Below are positions 21,475 through 31,759 of a stretch of 64,000 nucleotides of DNA, piece after piece. The stretch's first letter is position 1. Every line of letters starts with the position of its first letter. Origin of the DNA: Neostapfia colusana (taxonomy: Eukaryota; Streptophyta; Magnoliopsida; Poales; Poaceae); assembly GCA_030760725.1 (NCBI GenBank), contig JASWHV010000008.1, positions 50,257,671-50,321,670 of the forward strand, in the 5' to 3' direction. A model generated the notes under the pieces. That model was not told the origin of the DNA. It was given only the letters and a program-made list of their open reading frames with translations, and did not search any database. Position numbers and translations under genes: made by a program.

Positions 21475-21708
21475 CTTAGCTCCATGGCTAGGGACATGTG
21501 TATGAAAGTGAGAGTTGAAGCATTCAGTGCCCTTGGTAAAATGTAACGAGTATCCAAGAGTGTTTTTCTTCAGCCGCTATGTAAGAAGGTCATAAAGACC
21601 GACATCTGGAGTGGTTCCATCATTAAAGGGATAAAAGTTCCACCTAAATTAAAACTTGCCTGTGCTGCTGGGATATTTGCTCATGGGATTTAAGACGAAT
21701 TTTACCAG
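21475..21708 (+). pseudogene. Captured fragment of an INTS4/SIEL-like gene
   Basis: One exon bounded by CAG at 21472-21474 and GT at 21709. It reads MARDMCMKVRVEAFSALGK, then after an in-frame TAA (21544) VSKSVFLQPLCKKVIKTD, LACAAGIFAHGI, a second TAA and DEFYQ. This matches the HEAT-repeat region of the plant Integrator subunit 4 homologue (SIEL), which acts in snRNA 3' processing and, in Arabidopsis, in protein movement between cells. Two stops show that it is decaying. Confidence 0.6.
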
Positions 21709-21796
21709 GTCATATCATTTCTCTTGTACAATGGTTTACCTCAACATTCCAATAGTTGCCTTTTGTTTAATTGTTGCTTCCATGTGCTGAATGTAG

Positions 21797-22409
21797 AGCG
21801 GAACCGGGAAGACATACACCATGTGGGGGCCCCTTGCTGCGATGGTTGATAGCAGGTCCGACCAAACTGACCTCGGCGTTGTGCTTCGTGTATTCCAGGA
21901 TCTCTTCACACGAACACAAAGTGTAAGAAATTAATTGCCCGTCTTGTGGTTCATATATCTTTGTAGGTTGCGTGTGATCCTGAAGGTTTGGTGTTGCTTT
22001 TTTGGTGCAGACACAGGAGAGCTCTCCTGAGAAGCAGATTAGCTACCAATGCCGGTGTTCATTCCTTGAGGTGTGTAGTGAATCTAGTGATCCACTGATC
22101 TCTTTATTTTTCACCGAACTGGGTATTCAAATGGTATGGCACTGAATTTGTATGCTTTCCCTTTTCAAATTGGTGCAGGTATATAAATTGCATTTCAGTG
22201 ATCTATTGGAACCATCTCAACAAGACCTGCAGGTACATTTTTCAACTAGAATTTTATTCTGCTACTTTAATTGCAATAAGTATGTACAGATATCTTATCT
22301 AACTTCATTCCTTTAGATAAGAGAAAATGCTGGAAATGGTATCCATGTTGGGAACCTGACCGATGAGTATGTGTCAACGGTAGAGGATGTGAATCAGATC
22401 CTGATGAAG
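21797..22409 (+). pseudogene. Captured fragment of a kinesin-12-like motor gene
   Basis: Four exons with GT/AG borders: 21797-21922, 22011-22070, 22179-22232, 22317-22409. All lengths are multiples of three and the joined frame has no stop (111 codons). It starts within the P-loop (SGTGKTYTMWGPLAA; the preceding GQT is missing), continues through DLGVVLRVFQDLF, ISYQCRCSFLEVYKLHF and DLLEPSQQDLQ to EYVSTVEDVNQILMK, a segment of the kinesin motor domain most like plant KIN-12 (phragmoplast) kinesins. The usual YNEQITDLL block has changed to YKLHFSDLL. Retained introns show capture from genomic DNA, not cDNA. Without the rest of the motor it cannot be a working kinesin. Confidence 0.8.
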
Positions 22410-22646
22410 GTACATACTTGAGCACAATGCATCCGATTAATGTCATTCCCTCTGTTTTGTTTGGACACTGGATACTGTGAGCTTCTGATAAGGACATTGT
22501 TGCTTAAATCTGCATACTTATGTTACAAAATGAAATACCAGGCAGGGGAAGAATGCACCTCGTTGGAGAACAATGAAAAATTACAACTATGGTTGATATG
22601 ATAATCCTATGATATTTATATGACACGAAGTATTGGCCACACATGT

Positions 22647-22649
<3 letters not shown>

Positions 22650-22679
<30 letters not shown>
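22650..22679. repeat. (AT)n microsatellite
   Basis: About 14 uninterrupted AT dinucleotides just left of the gypsy LTR. Confidence 0.9.
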
Positions 22680-22681
<2 letters not shown>

Positions 22682-24284
22682 GTTTTCAGATACTTTGTGT
22701 GAAATCCCAAGAATAGGGTAGCTTATGAACACGTAGTAAAAATGGGAGGAATTAAAAAATTTGCATACAATAGTGTGCGATCAAAGGTGGGACTAAAAAC
22801 AGCAACATAGCACCTAAAAATCTTCAGGTGATCTCACATTTCAAATCCTTAGGTTCAAACTAGGCAGGCTGCTAAATGTACCTAAATTTGAAGCTAAGTG
22901 ATTAGTTCAAAATAGAGTATGGTTGAGTAGAGTTCCTCATTAAACTTCTGAATTCTGTTCACGACATTGCCAAACATGGAGATCTGAATTCACAAATAGG
23001 TTCTCCAAAATATAAATAGTAACCCTTCCAAATTTAATTAAATTTGGACTAGGTTTGCTATTTGTTGGATGAGGTAAAGTGGGAATCCAAATTTAAATTC
23101 AAAATATCAGATTCTGAATTCAACTTCATCCAAATTCAAATTAAATTGTACCATTGGATTCCCCATATTCAGTTTAGCCGACATGTAAATTTTTACCATT
23201 TTTGGAGTCGGTTTACTATTCCAAACTAAATTTACAAAGTGGATAAGAGGGAGGTGGGATCCACATATCAGTGCAGAGTGTGCTGCGTTTTCTTCTCTCT
23301 CGAGCACGCCACCGAGTGCCGATTCAACGCCGATTTTCCACCGTGGCACAGGAGCTGGCAAGCTGCTGTAAATGCTTTCGACCGCCTCACCCCCGGTATA
23401 GATCCCCTCGCGTGGAGTGGGTGAAAATCACTCGAGTTCTCTGCTCTCTATTTTCGCAACACCCGAGCTCAACTCGCCGCTGTTTTGGACCTCCGACGCC
23501 CTGGTGATCCAGCCACTTTCATGCCTCAATCCGAAAAGCAAACAGGTGCGTCGGAGATCCTTCTTGCTCACGGTGAAAGCCGTTCTTCGTGTCATTCCTC
23601 GGGTGCAAAGTATTTCCTGTTTTTCCCTCAGTGTGTTTATTTGACCGAGTAGGTTTCGAGGTGAAATTCACCTCATATGATCATCTAATCGTGCACGACT
23701 AAGGACATGCCCTAGAACACCACAAGGAGCTATAGGAGGAAATAGAACAAGTTTTGCCCAAGAAACCAAGGAGTTCACCGAGTTTTGGCCTCTGGCAGCA
23801 AAAGCTTATCGGTTCACCGGTGAACTCTAGGTTCCGGCCATTTTCATCAGCTTCTTGGTTCATTTTCGTGCTCCACGTGATCCGGCGATGCTGTAGGAGC
23901 AAAACCCGATCAAAAAGAGGCCTTTCCGAACTAGAACACCGTCGCCAGTGAGCTTCGAGCCGCTGTCGCCGTGGTAAGCCATGTTTCGGCCATCGTCGAC
24001 ATGGGCTAAGGTCACCAGCGTGCCCAGCGTGCAAAGTTAGGTACTGGCGGCGAGTTCAGAGGATCCAGATGGCCGGGAACAGCTCAGCAGTGAGCTCGCC
24101 GTCGTTCGCCGCTGCGGAGAGGTCGGACGTCAGGATGTAGAAGACGACCCAACTGATCCCATGTGTCAGCGACTGTTTTGATCAGTTGTGGCTGGGGCCG
24201 GTGTGGCAGCGCGTGTATTACTCTGTAGCCCTGTGTTTCTTCGCTCTGATTAGTCCAATTTAAATGGGTGGGCCCGGGTGACTG

Positions 24285-24290
24285 TATAAA
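24285..24290 (+). promoter_or_regulatory. Candidate TATA box in the LTR
   Basis: GTATAAAGG preceded by a GC-rich GGGCCCGGGTG segment about 1.6 kb into the LTR. No transcript evidence; judged from motif and setting. Confidence 0.4.
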
Positions 24291-26139
24291 GGATCTTCAG
24301 TAGGATAATGATTCCAATTTGAGTGAGAACTTTGGAAATTCATATCTTTTGGTAGGTTTGTCTGAAATTTCTCAAACAAAATTTGCTATAAACTTTGTGA
24401 CCAGAACTTTCTGGCAACACCATTTAATTGGTATGAAAGTATCTGGATTTTGCTTATTTATTCTTTTAATTAAATCTTTAGGAATTAATAAAGAAGATCC
24501 CATATTAGGAAAAATCCTAAATTTTGCCAGAACCTCCTTTATAATAACTTTAATCATCAGGTAAAATTTCAGCTTCAGTGGACATTTCTAAATAGGGTAA
24601 ATAATAGCATTTTCCCTAGGTCCCTGAAAATTACCAAAAACAATTTCAGAAATTGTTTACAACTTGTAAAAGCCAGATCTTGCTGTAGATAGCTTAGAAA
24701 ATGGTGAAACTAGTTTTGTTAGACTCCTCATGACTTGTACTATATGAATAACATACTTTGCCGCATGTCAAAACCCTCAAAATTTCTCTGAAATTTCAGA
24801 AAAGATTAAAGCTCTAAGAAATTATGATGAACACATACTTAAGAAATAAATCATGGAACTTGGCTAGCACATAAGTGATGATCTATGTTAGCTACACATA
24901 AGTCTATGGGGCTTTGGAGTCATTTATCAATACATTTCATATCACATTTAAATTTCATTCATATAAGTAATACAAATTATTGCATTTGTTCATATCATTT
25001 AGTTTTCAAACTTGAGGAGACTCCGAAGCCACTGGCAAGTCTTCCTACGGAGACTGACTGAGAACCCGAGCAGCAACAAGGCAAGCCCCGGTTTACATTT
25101 AACAAGCTTTTATAACCTTTTCTTTTATAACATATGAGTAATAGTTATAGAATGTTCATTAGGTTAAGGTGATTGAAACCCCAATGGCATGACCAAATAC
25201 TCCTTTATCTTCAAGGGTAGATTAGTATCCTGTCGTATAGACTCTTGCTAGGCTTAAGTCATAGAAAGGATTCGGTAGAAGTCGAGTAGTTGAAATCTAC
25301 TCGCGAGAGAAAGAATAGGGCACACGGAGGATCTCAGAACATGTCACACTCAATTGATAATGAGATGGGGCAGAGATGTAGGGTGCAACAAGACATGGAG
25401 GTCTTGTGTGCGTAGCTCTGCTTATGTCGATAAAGGACCGTCCGTGTGCAGCCCTGTTGGGAAAGTTTGAACTGTACCGGTCGCATACTAGATATATAGG
25501 CCCCAGGAAACGGATGTAACTTGGTTATCTTGGTCGTTGAGGCATTGCTCGGCATCTTAAGGGTGTTGGTTGAGGGCAGCAATGTGTAAATCCGCTAACG
25601 GTCTCCATATAGGACGCTTGCTCCGTCTAGGGACCTCCTGCTCGGGACGGTAGGACCGGTTTAACGATTTAATGTCCTCATGAAAGGTGGCCGTGTACGG
25701 CAGAAAGAGAGCGTGCCTCGGGCAGCTTCTAGTATGGGCGTACATGTCGTGTATTACCGGTTGTCTTTTGATTGCAATCACAGTCCCTCGCGGTTATTTG
25801 AGTACCTCTTGTTCACTGCGCTTTGACGTAGTAAGAAAGAGTAGTTGGAGTAGGAATAACTTTGATAATATGAATTTATATTCATTTCCACCTTGTGTGA
25901 AGTAAGATTAGTGTAAATTAAACTTAAATTCAGTTTCCCTAAGGTAAGCAACATCGGGATGAAGCGTTTCTTGTTTGATTGTGGATTCTTGATGTTATGT
26001 AGCACTGGGGGCTTAATTTGTGCTAAAAGATGAAGTTAAGAACCTACGGTATAGGAGAGTCTTTTATGCAAACACTCCCTGCCTATGTTAGAACTCTTTA
26101 CTAGAGCTTCATGTTTAGGATGAGACGGTTAAGACTTGC

Positions 26140-26155
26140 TGAGCCTTCATGCTCA
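26140..26155 (+). other. Conserved LTR stem-loop
   Basis: TGAGC-CTTCAT-GCTCA after ACTTGC, about 380-395 nt before the LTR 3' end. Confidence 0.6.
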
Positions 26156-26536
26156 AAGGTTGCTACATAAGTTGTTGCTGCAGCTGAGGGGCCATCTATG
26201 GCCTCGTCTGATGAAGGGCTCGATTGGGAGGCCACACCCCCGTCGGGGTATACAGCTGAATGGTAGTCCTGCACACCGCCTTGAGGAGCTGCTGCTAGAG
26301 TGAACAGTCCGGGCTGGACTGTTCATTATTCGTGTAGTGTATATGTAGAGTGTAAGTAGAGACAAGACTTACGTTGTAGATTTGTTTAAAATGTAATATA
26401 TTTCAGCTTGAACTTGTTGGTTCAAGCTTATGTGATGTAATGTGAATGTCTATTGAAGTGTGTTGTTGGGTGTCGCATCTCACGACACCATCCAGTACGA
26501 TTCCTGAAATGTTGGGATCCCCGAGTCCTCACATCA

Positions 26537-26548
26537 TGGTATAAGAGC
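26537..26548 (+). other. Primer-binding site
   Basis: TGGTATAAGAGC three bases after the LTR end; one substitution from TGGTATCAGAGC (initiator tRNA-Met). Confidence 0.8.
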
Positions 26549-26945
26549 CGCATTGGGAATAATGCACTTGAAAAGTGTCATATTGCTAAAACAATTTAGG
26601 CTTATGGTGAGGTAACGATAGTAAGACCGCATAAGGAATACTATTATCATAGTTATTAAGGTGGCAGAACTAAATTAAGTGTTATAATTCAGTATTTCAA
26701 TTCAGTAACGACGCACCTACGTGGATGTAAGAATAGTAAGGAACGCCACTGAAAGCGGTTCAATTTCGGTTAGCTCCCTCATGCGAGGAAATTAGCATGA
26801 GATGTTTCATTCAGCAACGAACGGAAAGTGAATATGTTTTATAAAACTCTTCATGTCTTAGAGATATATGAATTGCACTAGCCTCCAGTGCGCAAACCCA
26901 GGGGCAAGAGGAGGAGACCCCATCATGTGGTTTGTAACATGAAGT

Positions 26946-27808
26946 ATGTTTTTTAGGACACGTTACTGGGGAAAGGAGATGATGGAGAATGGGGAGACGT
27001 CGTGCATCATGCACTTGGACGTCCCTGCAAGTCCTGAACCACCAGGTTGGGCACCATTCACCGTCACGGTGAAGGGGCATCGCATGGAGGATTTGTGGGA
27101 CATGGCATCCCGCGAAGCCATCACGCGCTTTTGCCAACTCCACGTAAAGCAAGTGGAGTCTACACTGTTTGCACTCCTACCTGTGACGGGGTTATCTCAG
27201 CTGGAGTGGGAGCGACGACAAGGCGAGCTAACAGATTTATTCAACCGCAATTTCAACTTGAGGTTGTCTACCACCAGTTTTTATGCCGCTGCCAGCAAGT
27301 CAGTGATTGATGGTCAAGCCAGGACCATCAAAGAACTTATGGGTGAGCTGAATCAAGCGAACACTCGCAAGGATCAGCTCCAACATGAGAAGAATTCACT
27401 GCATGCTCATCTGGCCTCGGCAATCCATCAGCTCATGGTGACTGAAAATGAGCTGCAACACACTCAAGAAGAGTTGCAGAAAGTTCATGATGAGCTGAAT
27501 GTGAGTCAGCAAATGATGGGTTCCCAAATTCACCACATAAATGTACTCAAAGAGGAGAGAAATGATTCCATAGAGGCAGCGCAGAATTGGGAGCAAGACT
27601 GGATGTTTGCTCGGGACAGGTTGAACGCTGTACAACCCATTTTCAGCCGGCCCTCGTCCAACAAGTTGAGATGGTAGCTCCGGGGGAACCTGGACCCAAA
27701 CCCGAAGCTATGGTAATCGATGTTGAACCTGAACTTGTTGCCCCAGCTTCAGACTATGAACTCAAGGAGGATCCGGAGGAGCCTGAACCGGCATTTGGCG
27801 AAGAGTAG
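26946..27808 (+). pseudogene. Accessory ORF0 between primer site and gag (unknown function)
   Basis: 243 codons open from 26946 to 27677; a frameshift near 27650 leads into a frame ending EDPEEPEPAFGEE at 27808. Upstream, after a TAG near 26882, an in-phase basic stretch (VRKPRGKRRRPHH) suggests the true start was further left and is now broken. The order is an N-terminal region with REAITRFCQLHVKQVES, a long coiled coil (about 27320-27560, many LQ/EL heptads), then an acidic proline-rich tail. The acidic end matches that of ORF0 in Tekay-1 (EEEDPEEPAQEDE), and both ORFs share an EAIT block, so they look like diverged members of one retroelement-encoded family. I do not recognise a known domain. 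Confidence 0.65.
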
Positions 27809-28151
27809 TAGTCACGGGAAAATAGGCACCAAGGAGGGTGGAGCCTACCCCATTCTATTATGACGACCATGTTTGTGTCGTATTGTAAATAGTAATGTTG
27901 TTGTAGCATAAGTGAAGGTGTGGTGTAAGATCTTGTGGTGACCATAAGAATAGCGATGAACTGCAAGCTACAATTCATCCTTTTGGGGTATTATTGTATC
28001 AAATGGTCCCAAGGAAATATATTGTGAATAAAGTTATGCTTCATAAATATATAAGTTGTTTACAAGATGGTCATCGTCATTACGCTTACTACTTCTACAA
28101 TGCATCAGATTTCCTATGGTGTCTCATGTGGAAATTTATTTTTACTGCAGA

Positions 28152-30265
28152 ATGACTAGCACACGTTCCACGCACATTGGTGGAACAAGTCAGCGAGAGA
28201 GAGCTCCCAGAAGCATGAGCGGGAGACACCACAGAAGCAGCAACCACCGTCTCCACCTCTGATTACGTTGGCGGATGTACTTTCTGCTATGACGAGTTCG
28301 CGTGACGAGCAGACCGAGCTGCTGCGCACGCTCGTGCATAATACACCCCATCAAGGGGGACGTCAAGATGGAGGTCATCGCCATCCTCTGACTAGTTCTA
28401 CTCGGATTTTATGGTGAAACATCCACGGTCTTCACGGAGACCGATGAACCCCTCGAGGCAGACAATTGGCTCCGCACCATCGAGGCAAAGTTCAGATTGC
28501 TTCAATGCTCCAAACACCAGAAGGCGCTGTACGCAGCGCAACAGCTTCAAGGATCCTCCGGCACTTTGTGGGCGACCCACATCGCCTTACTACCGGCGGG
28601 TTATGCCCTAATGTGGGCGGAATTCTGGGAGGCACTTCGCGCTACCATATACCTCCCGGTATCATGAAGAAGAAGCTCCAGGAATCTATGGAGCTGAAAC
28701 AAGGTGGAAGGAGTGCTCACGAGTACTCCCGGGCTCTCAATAATCTGGTGCAGTATGCGTCGGATTATATAAACACGGAGGACAAGAAGCGCGAGACATT
28801 CTACCGGGTCTGAACCCCAAAATGAAGGACAAACTTGCACAGTTCAACCGTGGCACCTTCAACGATATGGTCAATGCCGCCATTGTGCAAGAGGACGCTT
28901 CCCGTAAATTGACCACGGAGAAGTGTAAGAGGAGTGCCCCACAGGGCAGCGGGGGAGGCAATCCCCAAAAGTACCATATGGTGTATCGCTCACCATCCGG
29001 TCAGAGGTGGCAACCACCAGCGCGGCAGCCGATGTCCCGTGGTCGGCAATTCAACGCGCCCAGCTTCCGACCACCTCTGCCACAACAGCAGCGGGGGTTT
29101 CTGCATGCACTTCCACCTCCACAGCGTGCACCCAGATTCCGTCCCCAACTCAGCAGGGGACCAACCAACTACACGTGCTTCACGTGTGGCTGGGCCGGTC
29201 ATTCCTCAAGGGAGTGCCCAGAGAAGCAGCAGGGCAACGGGCAGGTGATGCACCAAGGTGCAAATCAGCTCTGGGGTCAACCCAAGAAACCAGCCCCAAA
29301 ACCCGGCAATGTCCGCCATCTTGCTATCAAGGATGTGCCGGAAGGCGAAGCCATACTCGCGGGTAAGTTTACTCTCCACAACCACCCCACTTTGATATTA
29401 TTTGATTCCGGTGCTACACATAATTTCATAAACAAATCGTATATTAGCAAGTATCAAATACCAGTGCTACCTACAAAAAGTTCATACTTGATTTGCTCAC
29501 CGGGTGGGAACATAGCTTCTCATACTATGGTCCCAAAGGCACCAATTGGTTTATGTGGAAAGATATACCCCACCTCTCTTATTACCCTAGAAGACCAGAT
29601 AGATATCATCTTAGGGATGTCATGGTTATATCGCCATGATGCCATTCTCAACATTGTTCTTCGAACCATTCAGCTCAACTCTTCCATTCATGGTCCTCAT
29701 CTATTGGTTCCTGAAACCAATGCTTTGGAAAATGCAACGGCATATCATGGTGAAGCCGTTAAGTTGGAAGAGATTTCAGTGGTTTGTGAATACCCTGATG
29801 TGTTTCCCGATGATTTGCCGGGCATGCCACCCGAATGGGATGTGGAGTTCCAGATTGAACTTGCACTGGGTACTACACCAATATCTCGGAGGCCGTATAA
29901 AATGGCCCCGAATGAGCTTGCAGAATTGAAAGAGCAGCTGAATGACCTTATGAGGAAGGGATTGATTCGACCGAGTTCATTGCCATAGGGATGCTCGATG
30001 CTGTTCGTAAAGAATTAGGACGAAATGTTGAGGTTATGCATAGACTATCGTCCTTTCAATGCCGTTACTATCAAGAACAAGTATCCACTACCTTGTATCG
30101 ACATTTTATTTGATCAGCTAGTGGGTGCTAAGGTGTTCTCCAAGATGGACCTTCGGTCCAGTTATCATCAGATCAAAATCCGGGTAGAAGATGTAGCAAA
30201 GACGGCCTGAGTTTCTAGTCATGTCATTTGGTCTTACCAACGCTCCAGCTTATTTCATTTATCTC
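28152..30265 (+). pseudogene. Gypsy gag-pol, frameshifted and truncated in RT
   Basis: Gag N-terminus in one frame (PPLITLADVLSAMTSSRDEQ, about 28240), then in others TDEPLEADNWLRTIEAKF (28440) and KLQESMELKQGGRSAHEYSR (28675), so at least two frameshifts occur before 28822. From 28822 to 29986, 388 codons are open: end of gag, zinc knuckle CFTCGWAGHSSREC (about 29179), protease ILFDSGATHNFI (about 29395) with the catalytic Asp intact, and the RT start (YPDVFPDDLPGMPPEWDVEF). After a TAG at 29986, RT continues with LCIDYRPFNAVTIKNKYPLP and VFSKMDLRSSYHQIKI, and ends at about 30265 before the catalytic YxDD. The encoded element cannot replicate on its own. Confidence 0.85.
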
Positions 30266-31008
30266 TTAGGTGATCGCGCCTCACTTTGCCGCGGATCAAA
30301 AAGGTTCGCTCCTCCTCAATCAGCTTCGTCTTTCTCTTCCTGTTTTGATTTTCTGGTTCCGACCTTTCTGTTTCTTTGCCACAGAGTGTACCAACCGGAT
30401 GCCATGGTCCCGTCGAAGACTTTGCCGTCTCTGGCCCCCGTTGCTCTGGCCGTCTGGTCGGTTTAGTTGCCGATGGAGGGTGCGGAGCCGGTCGTGGTGA
30501 CTGCACCTTCTCTCCTGGACGTCACGGAGTAACCTTGGCTGTCTCCACCGATTCTGGCTGGTACGATGCCGACCTCGGCAGTGGTGACTCCATCTGAGGA
30601 AGGCGAGTCTCCTCTGCTTGAAGTAGAGCCAGCCGCAACCAAGACGGAGATCACCATCGTGGATTCATCTCCGGAGGTGCCTCCGGCCCGGGAGGGCTCC
30701 CAGAGTCCGGTGGTAGAAGAAGTGCCTGCCGTGGTGGTTGCTCTGATCCCTGCCGTTGCGAACTCCCGGGCTTCAGAACCCAGGCCTTCAGAGGAGGGGA
30801 GCCTGGTCGTGGCCCTGCGCCAAGTTCCGGGAAGGTAGGAGCCTCCCTTTACGGACCGGAGGTCGCCTGGCTCGAGTGGCGTGGTGGGTTGGGAGGAAGA
30901 TGTCTCTTTCTCCTATTCCCGGCTTGTCAAGGCCAGGGATCTGTTTGATTCCGGTCGGAACAAGCTTCAGGATGAGCACTTGAGGCTCAGTCAAGGCATG
31001 CTTCCAAA
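30266..31008 (+). pseudogene. Tat-type gag-like ORF, internal fragment
   Basis: From about 30400 (MVPSKTLPSLAPVALAVWSV) through a frame with ITIVDSSPEVPPAREGSQSP (about 30650) to ARDLFDSGRNKLQDEHLRLS (about 30930-30990), spread over at least two frames. Composition and the coiled-coil end are typical of the middle of gag-like proteins of Tat elements. It is cut on the left by the truncated gypsy element and on the right by the LTR at 31009. It may be the continuation of the fragment at 16074-16478; that is inference. Confidence 0.5.
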
Positions 31009-31661
31009 TGTTGGTTTGTTTTGGTGTTAGTCACCGGAACTAAGATGAATGTGAGGTTTCTAAGGTAGAAACATTATAATTCTCACTCACTTGGAGAGAA
31101 AACCGGATACTTTTCTTGGAAATATATCAAAGAACTATGAATCTACCTAAGAACTACGGAAAACTAAAGAAAAGTAAAAGAATGAATGTTTGATTGAGAA
31201 TTCTGAATTTCATTCATCTCAGAGGATGGATGCCCTTAGCCTATCTCAACTTTTCTCTATCTCTAATCGAACTCTAGCTAACTAAGGCACGTACAAATGA
31301 ATTTTTGTTGTGCTAACATTTTCTAGAAACTACCTTGATTATGATTTATACGAATACTAAATGATACATCATTCGAGTCAGCCAAAATTTCTCTAAGTCC
31401 TTCCTCGGCCTTAGTATCTTGCAGGTTGATGTGTTTATCTTGTGGCATAAATCTTTTTCTCGGCTGAATATCCCATCCGAGCACCTGTTAGCTTGGGTTT
31501 TTGAGGTAAAACCGCTTCCTGCAAGGTGAAAATCAGGTTTCGGTAGGTTCTTTTGTTTGTACGCCCGCACCTTGGACTCTCAAGATAAAATGGCCTCCCG
31601 AACCTCATTCTTTAGCGTTTTCCTCCTGCAAAACATACAACCAATTTGTGTACCGAACACA
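31009..31661 (-). repeat. 3' LTR of the minus-strand Tat element
   Basis: 653 bp from TGTGTTCGG (at 31661) to CCAACA (at 31009) on the minus strand, directly after the polypurine tract CAGGGGGGCT. The partner LTR is not in the window, so boundaries rest on the tract and TG...CA ends. Confidence 0.6.
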
Positions 31662-31759
31662 AGCCCCCCTGTTTTGGGCAAACAATGTGTGCCAAAAAGC
31701 ATCTTTCAACCACAATTATCACGTAAATCGACTGTTTTACCTTGCAATTTCTATATAAA

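Larger units (their letters stand above)
20372..22697 (+). mobile_element. CACTA-3: CACTA-type end carrying captured host gene fragments
   Basis: Begins CACTAGTAGAAAAC at 20372 (preceded by TTA), followed by subterminal repeats of TTATTTTCGTGGGC and its complement to about 20600. After these come fragments of three unrelated plant genes with introns (20883-22409), the pattern of a gene-capturing CACTA. The opposite end (TTCTACTAGTG) was not found: a gypsy LTR starts at 22698 and the sequence beyond it is different. The right limit is therefore only where the LTR begins. Confidence 0.65.
22698..26533 (+). repeat. 5' LTR of the plus-strand gypsy element
   Basis: 3836 bp, from TGTGAAATCCCAAG to GAGTCCTCACA, adjoining the primer site. 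It shares blocks with the LTRs at 7035-10735 and 51758-56070: a segment around CAGCCCTGTTGG (25440), a CTTGCTGAG stem-loop (26140) and an end block around CTCACGACACCATCC (26480). Confidence 0.85.
22698..30265 (+). mobile_element. Ty3/gypsy element, plus strand, truncated within RT
   Basis: A 3.8-kb LTR, primer site, leader, accessory ORF0, gag, zinc knuckle, protease and the start of RT, in that order. At about 30265, after LTNAPAYFIYLL in RT, the sequence switches abruptly to a Tat gag-like frame; RNase H, integrase and the 3' LTR are absent. The candidate left duplication CTTTG (22693-22697) has no partner at the truncated end. LTR and ORF0 make it a relative of the Tekay-type elements on the other strand. 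Confidence 0.85.

Noticed and set aside
26946..27677. Host coiled-coil gene
   Set aside because: Position between primer site and gag of the gypsy element and the shared acidic tail with ORF0 of Tekay-1 make an element-encoded ORF more likely.
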